From JBHPFQ01 sp042571625 (GTDB lineage Bacteria; Patescibacteriota; Minisyncoccia; Portnoybacterales; UBA2143): DNA of 11,288 nucleotides. The notes below the pieces were generated by a model. It did no database searches. It saw only the letters and a program-made list of their open reading frames with translations, and had not been told where the DNA came from. The position numbers were made by a program, and so were the translations under genes. Shown here piece by piece: positions 8,692 through 11,288 of this stretch (positions within the stretch are counted from its first letter, which is position 1; each line of letters begins with the position of its first letter). The stretch spans positions 1-11,288 of the forward strand of contig JBHPFQ010000019.1 in the NCBI GenBank assembly GCA_042571625.1. The letters run 5' to 3'.

Positions 8692-10424
8692 AAAATATAA
8701 ATTTTAATTCTTTCTGTTTGATATATCTCTTCTAAGAATGGATATTGATCTACTTCCCAATTCTGATTTTTCACAGTATCCCAAATCACATATTTAATAT
8801 TATATTTACGCAATATATCTTCTATCGGAATAGTCAAAAAATTCTTATATTGATCAATTAGCCAATAAATTTTTCCATCAGGAATGTCGCCATACTCGCT
8901 AAATTGTTTTCTATATTTCTGGCCATATATACTTGCAGAAATAGTAGATCTATCGCGAAAAAATACTTCCTTGACATTTTCTTCATCTAACCCATCAATA
9001 CGAAATTCTAAGAATATTCGTTCTGTAATCTGTTCTTCATCGGCAATTAAAGTATAATGCCCATCTTCTGAAGTGGCTGAATTTAAAGACGTATACATAG
9101 TAATTAAATCGGAAACAATAACATTGCCAAGCGCTACTTCATCTTTCTTAGCATTGTCATTTAGCCAGTCTAAAAGAATGCCATAATTTTTATTAAACTC
9201 TATTGTTGAAAGCTCTCTATATTTATAAGAAAGACTTTGAACAACCCAAGCGTTATAAAAATTAACGCTTAAAATTACTATAATTAAACCTGACGAGCTT
9301 ACTCTTTTTAGTAAATTTATTGTTATTTTTTCATCAATAAAATCAAAAATAATTATCAAAATAAAAATGACAGCCAATGGTTTATGATAATACCAATGAT
9401 AATGATCAGGGATCAAAACAAGTCCAGTAATAATTTGTTGATTTAAAACAATTAAAGGAGTTAGAACTAATGCCAAGCAAAAATAGTATTTCTTACTATC
9501 ATCGTAAGAAAAAAACAATAAAAAAATCGCTAAAAGAATCAATACTATCGCGCCTGCCTGAGGCATATGCATACCAACTATTCCATAACGAAGCGATATT
9601 TTATAATATGTTGGATATTGCATAGCTTGCCATAAATTAACAAAATATGGGATAGATATCACCAAAGCTATTGAAAATATTGAAATAATACTTTTAATCT
9701 CTAACCAATTTTTTCTACAAATATCAATCAATATTAAACAACCTAAAAAAGCAAAAAGGAATGTCCAAGTATAAGGATAAGTATAAAATGACAATCCTAA
9801 AACAATACCACTTAAAAATTTATAAACCATTTTTTGCCTCTTAATAAAAAACCAAAAAAATAATAAAAAACCAAAAAAGAAAATCAAATGAATTTGTGGT
9901 GCTATCAAACGATTAAAAGGTAAAAAATTACTAGAAGATGGTAATCTTTTAAAAATTAAGTTGAAGAGAGCTCGTGGATTAACTAATTCAGTTGATAACA
10001 AAACCGTAATACTAATAACTAAAGCTATTATTTTTTTTGAAATTAATTGATAAAGCAAAATATAAATAATAACAAGAATACAAGCCGGAAAAATAAATCT
10101 ATTTAATATTGTCGTATCGGCGATATTAAGACCAAAAATTTCACCTGTAAAATTAGCAATTATTTCGGATAAGGATGGAATTAAATAAGGCAAATCTTTT
10201 CCTTCCAGCCAAACATAATTAGCTGTGCTATAATGTCCATCTCTTACTTCCTGAATACGGCTTAAATAAGCTGTTTCATCGGCCCCTCCAAGACCAATAT
10301 TATGATAAATATCTTTATGTTTAAAACGAAAATAAATTTGTGGAGCTGCTATAATAATGCCAACTAAAACAGCGCATATAATAGCCCATTTATGATTTAA
10401 TATTATTTTAATAATTTTCTTCAT
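8688..10424 (-). CDS. GT-C-like polytopic membrane protein with C-terminal extracytoplasmic domain (578 aa)
   Basis: A large integral membrane protein. The first helix is at about residues 13-31. The first loop carries GGADETAYLSRI with Asp49-Glu50, the acidic pair expected in GT-C glycosyltransferases of the PMT/STT3 type. About ten further hydrophobic segments run to about residue 395. A soluble domain of about 180 residues follows (Trp420 in LLDWLNDN, ending in a YVIWDT-containing segment), probably outside the cytoplasm, as in related oligosaccharide or protein glycosyltransferases. The frame can be extended to an ATG at 10475, overlapping the methyltransferase by 47 bases. The ATG at 10424 is preferred because GGAGG lies 10 bases upstream of it and MKKIIKIIL is a normal membrane-protein start. 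It follows the methyltransferase stop by 4 bases. Sugar and acceptor are unknown, and no specific family can be named with certainty. Confidence 0.8.
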   Translation of the reverse strand: MKKIIKIILNHKWAIICAVLVGIIIAAPQIYFRFKHKDIYHNIGLGGADETAYLSRIQEVRDGHYSTANYVWLEGKDLPYLIPSLSEIIANFTGEIFGLNIADTTILNRFIFPACILVIIYILLYQLISKKIIALVISITVLLSTELVNPRALFNLIFKRLPSSSNFLPFNRLIAPQIHLIFFFGFLLFFWFFIKRQKMVYKFLSGIVLGLSFYTYPYTWTFLFAFLGCLILIDICRKNWLEIKSIISIFSIALVISIPYFVNLWQAMQYPTYYKISLRYGIVGMHMPQAGAIVLILLAIFLLFFSYDDSKKYYFCLALVLTPLIVLNQQIITGLVLIPDHYHWYYHKPLAVIFILIIIFDFIDEKITINLLKRVSSSGLIIVILSVNFYNAWVVQSLSYKYRELSTIEFNKNYGILLDWLNDNAKKDEVALGNVIVSDLITMYTSLNSATSEDGHYTLIADEEQITERIFLEFRIDGLDEENVKEVFFRDRSTISASIYGQKYRKQFSEYGDIPDGKIYWLIDQYKNFLTIPIEDILRKYNIKYVIWDTVKNQNWEVDQYPFLEEIYQTERIKIYIL

Positions 10425-10428
10425 TAAT

Positions 10429-11283
10429 TCATTTCCTCCCAATAAAATAAAAACCAAGAGCTGCATCTTCAGCATTAGGCAATTTACATATCACATAATC
10501 AAAAATCTTAAAAGGGCAGGTTATAATCATTAAAACCATCAACCATGCCTGATAAAGTTTTTTTGAATTGAAACTGAAAACTACCGCCAACCATTCATTT
10601 ATAACTGATATTAAACTAGATGTCGGACCGGATCTAATACCAAATTTCTCTTTTTTAAAATTCTTCATTAATTCAAGAAATCCATTTTTAGTCCAACGAT
10701 AATAATCATCAGGCGAAGAATGAAAACTAATTAAAAATGGAACTGATATATATATCAAACCTCCAGGTTTCAAAACACGATATATTTCTTTAATAACTAT
10801 TTGAGGATTTTTAACATGTTCTAAAACAAATTCATTTACCACTGCATCAACAGAATTATCTTTAAAAGGCAAATGACAAATATCGGCCAAAATATCTACG
10901 CTAGAAAATGGATAAAAATCTATATTAATAACATCATCTCTCACTCTTCTTACCCCAGAGCCAAGATTAATAACTAATTTATCTGTATTAATTTTCCGAA
11001 TAGCTTTTTTGGGACTTTCGCCGACTACAGAAGCTCCGAAAGCATAAAAGAAAAAATTAAAAACAATAGGATATTTTTTGAAAAATATCTTTAATTTATT
11101 TACAATAGCATCATTATTTGCTTCCTTAAATGAATATCTATACTTTTTCAAAAGATAAGGTTTGTCATCTGTTATAAAATATTCATTATCACAGCCACTA
11201 CAAATAAATTTTTCGTCCCTAAAATTTAATTCGCTTAAACACTTAGGACAAACTATATTATCTAATAATTTTTTCTTGATCAT
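10429..11283 (-). CDS. Zinc-ribbon (Trm112-like) class I SAM methyltransferase (284 aa)
   Basis: The N-terminus is a small zinc ribbon like Trm112/UPF0434 proteins, with Cys12, Cys15, Cys28 and Cys31 (VCPKC and CSGC). A type-11 class I methyltransferase domain follows. Motif I is VINLGSG at residues 104-110, the acidic residue after the second strand is Asp122, the adenine-side motif is ADICHLPF (133-140), and LEHV plus YRVLKPGG (168-175) complete the fold. The C-terminal part is hydrophobic (about residues 230-265) and may touch the membrane. Methyltransferases of this layout often lie in surface-polysaccharide loci; methylation of a sugar or lipid is likely but the substrate is unknown. The start is the ATG at 11283, typical for this zinc-ribbon family. 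Only 5 bases of upstream sequence are in the window, so its promoter, and whether it is the first gene of the operon, cannot be judged. Confidence 0.9.
   Translation of the reverse strand: MIKKKLLDNIVCPKCLSELNFRDEKFICSGCDNEYFITDDKPYLLKKYRYSFKEANNDAIVNKLKIFFKKYPIVFNFFFYAFGASVVGESPKKAIRKINTDKLVINLGSGVRRVRDDVINIDFYPFSSVDILADICHLPFKDNSVDAVVNEFVLEHVKNPQIVIKEIYRVLKPGGLIYISVPFLISFHSSPDDYYRWTKNGFLELMKNFKKEKFGIRSGPTSSLISVINEWLAVVFSFNSKKLYQAWLMVLMIITCPFKIFDYVICKLPNAEDAALGFYFIGRK
10435..10439 (-). promoter_or_regulatory. Strong Shine-Dalgarno site deciding the start of the 578-aa membrane protein
   Basis: The minus-strand sequence GGAGG lies 10 bases upstream of the ATG at 10424, inside the last codons of the methyltransferase gene (Gly-Arg-Lys-stop). 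It is the only strong Shine-Dalgarno match found next to a start in this window. It favours 10424 over the upstream ATG at 10475. Confidence 0.75.
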
Positions 11284-11288
11284 TTAAT

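Noticed and set aside
1..11288. CRISPR arrays, insertion sequences, tRNA or rRNA genes, terminators
   Set aside because: No regularly spaced repeats, transposase motifs, terminal inverted repeats, tRNA-like cloverleaf or GC-rich hairpin followed by a T run was seen, and coding sequence fills nearly all of the window.

Overview
The window is AT-rich (roughly 30% GC by eye) and coding almost end to end, with every supported gene on the minus strand. It reads as one piece of a long operon transcribed from right (11288) to left (1). After start correction, neighbouring genes are separated by at most 17 bases or overlap by 4 bases (ATGA junctions). No RNA gene, transposase, CRISPR array, terminator or obvious promoter is visible. 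TGA is used as a stop and Trp is encoded by TGG, so the code is standard. Low GC, tight packing, several radical SAM genes in a row and GT-C membrane proteins suggest an uncultured anaerobic candidate-phylum bacterium (Omnitrophota or Patescibacteria type). That placement is inference; nothing here is a taxonomic marker.

The right half (11283 to 6417) is a surface-glycan or lipid-glycan module. In transcription order it holds a zinc-ribbon SAM methyltransferase, a large GT-C-like integral membrane protein with an extracytoplasmic C-terminal domain, a second GT-C/PMT_2-like membrane protein, and a GT2 glycosyltransferase with a membrane tail.

The left half (6413 to 1, running off the window) is the unusual part: five radical SAM genes in strict alternation. 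Three large enzymes with an N-terminal B12-binding-type domain (505 aa, 468 aa, and at least 460 aa cut by the window edge) are interleaved with two smaller SPASM/twitch-like radical SAM enzymes (344 and 349 aa). The two small enzymes are clear paralogs: their cluster cysteines, GGGEP motif and C-terminal cysteines fall at matching positions. The simplest reading is that a [B12-radical SAM + SPASM-like radical SAM] pair was duplicated.

No small precursor-peptide gene fits between these genes. Taken with the glycan context, the substrate is more likely a lipid, polyprenyl or sugar intermediate than a ribosomal peptide, but the substrate cannot be read from the sequence. Two gene starts are corrected from TTG to ATG by paralog alignment, and one is moved to a downstream ATG by a strong Shine-Dalgarno site.
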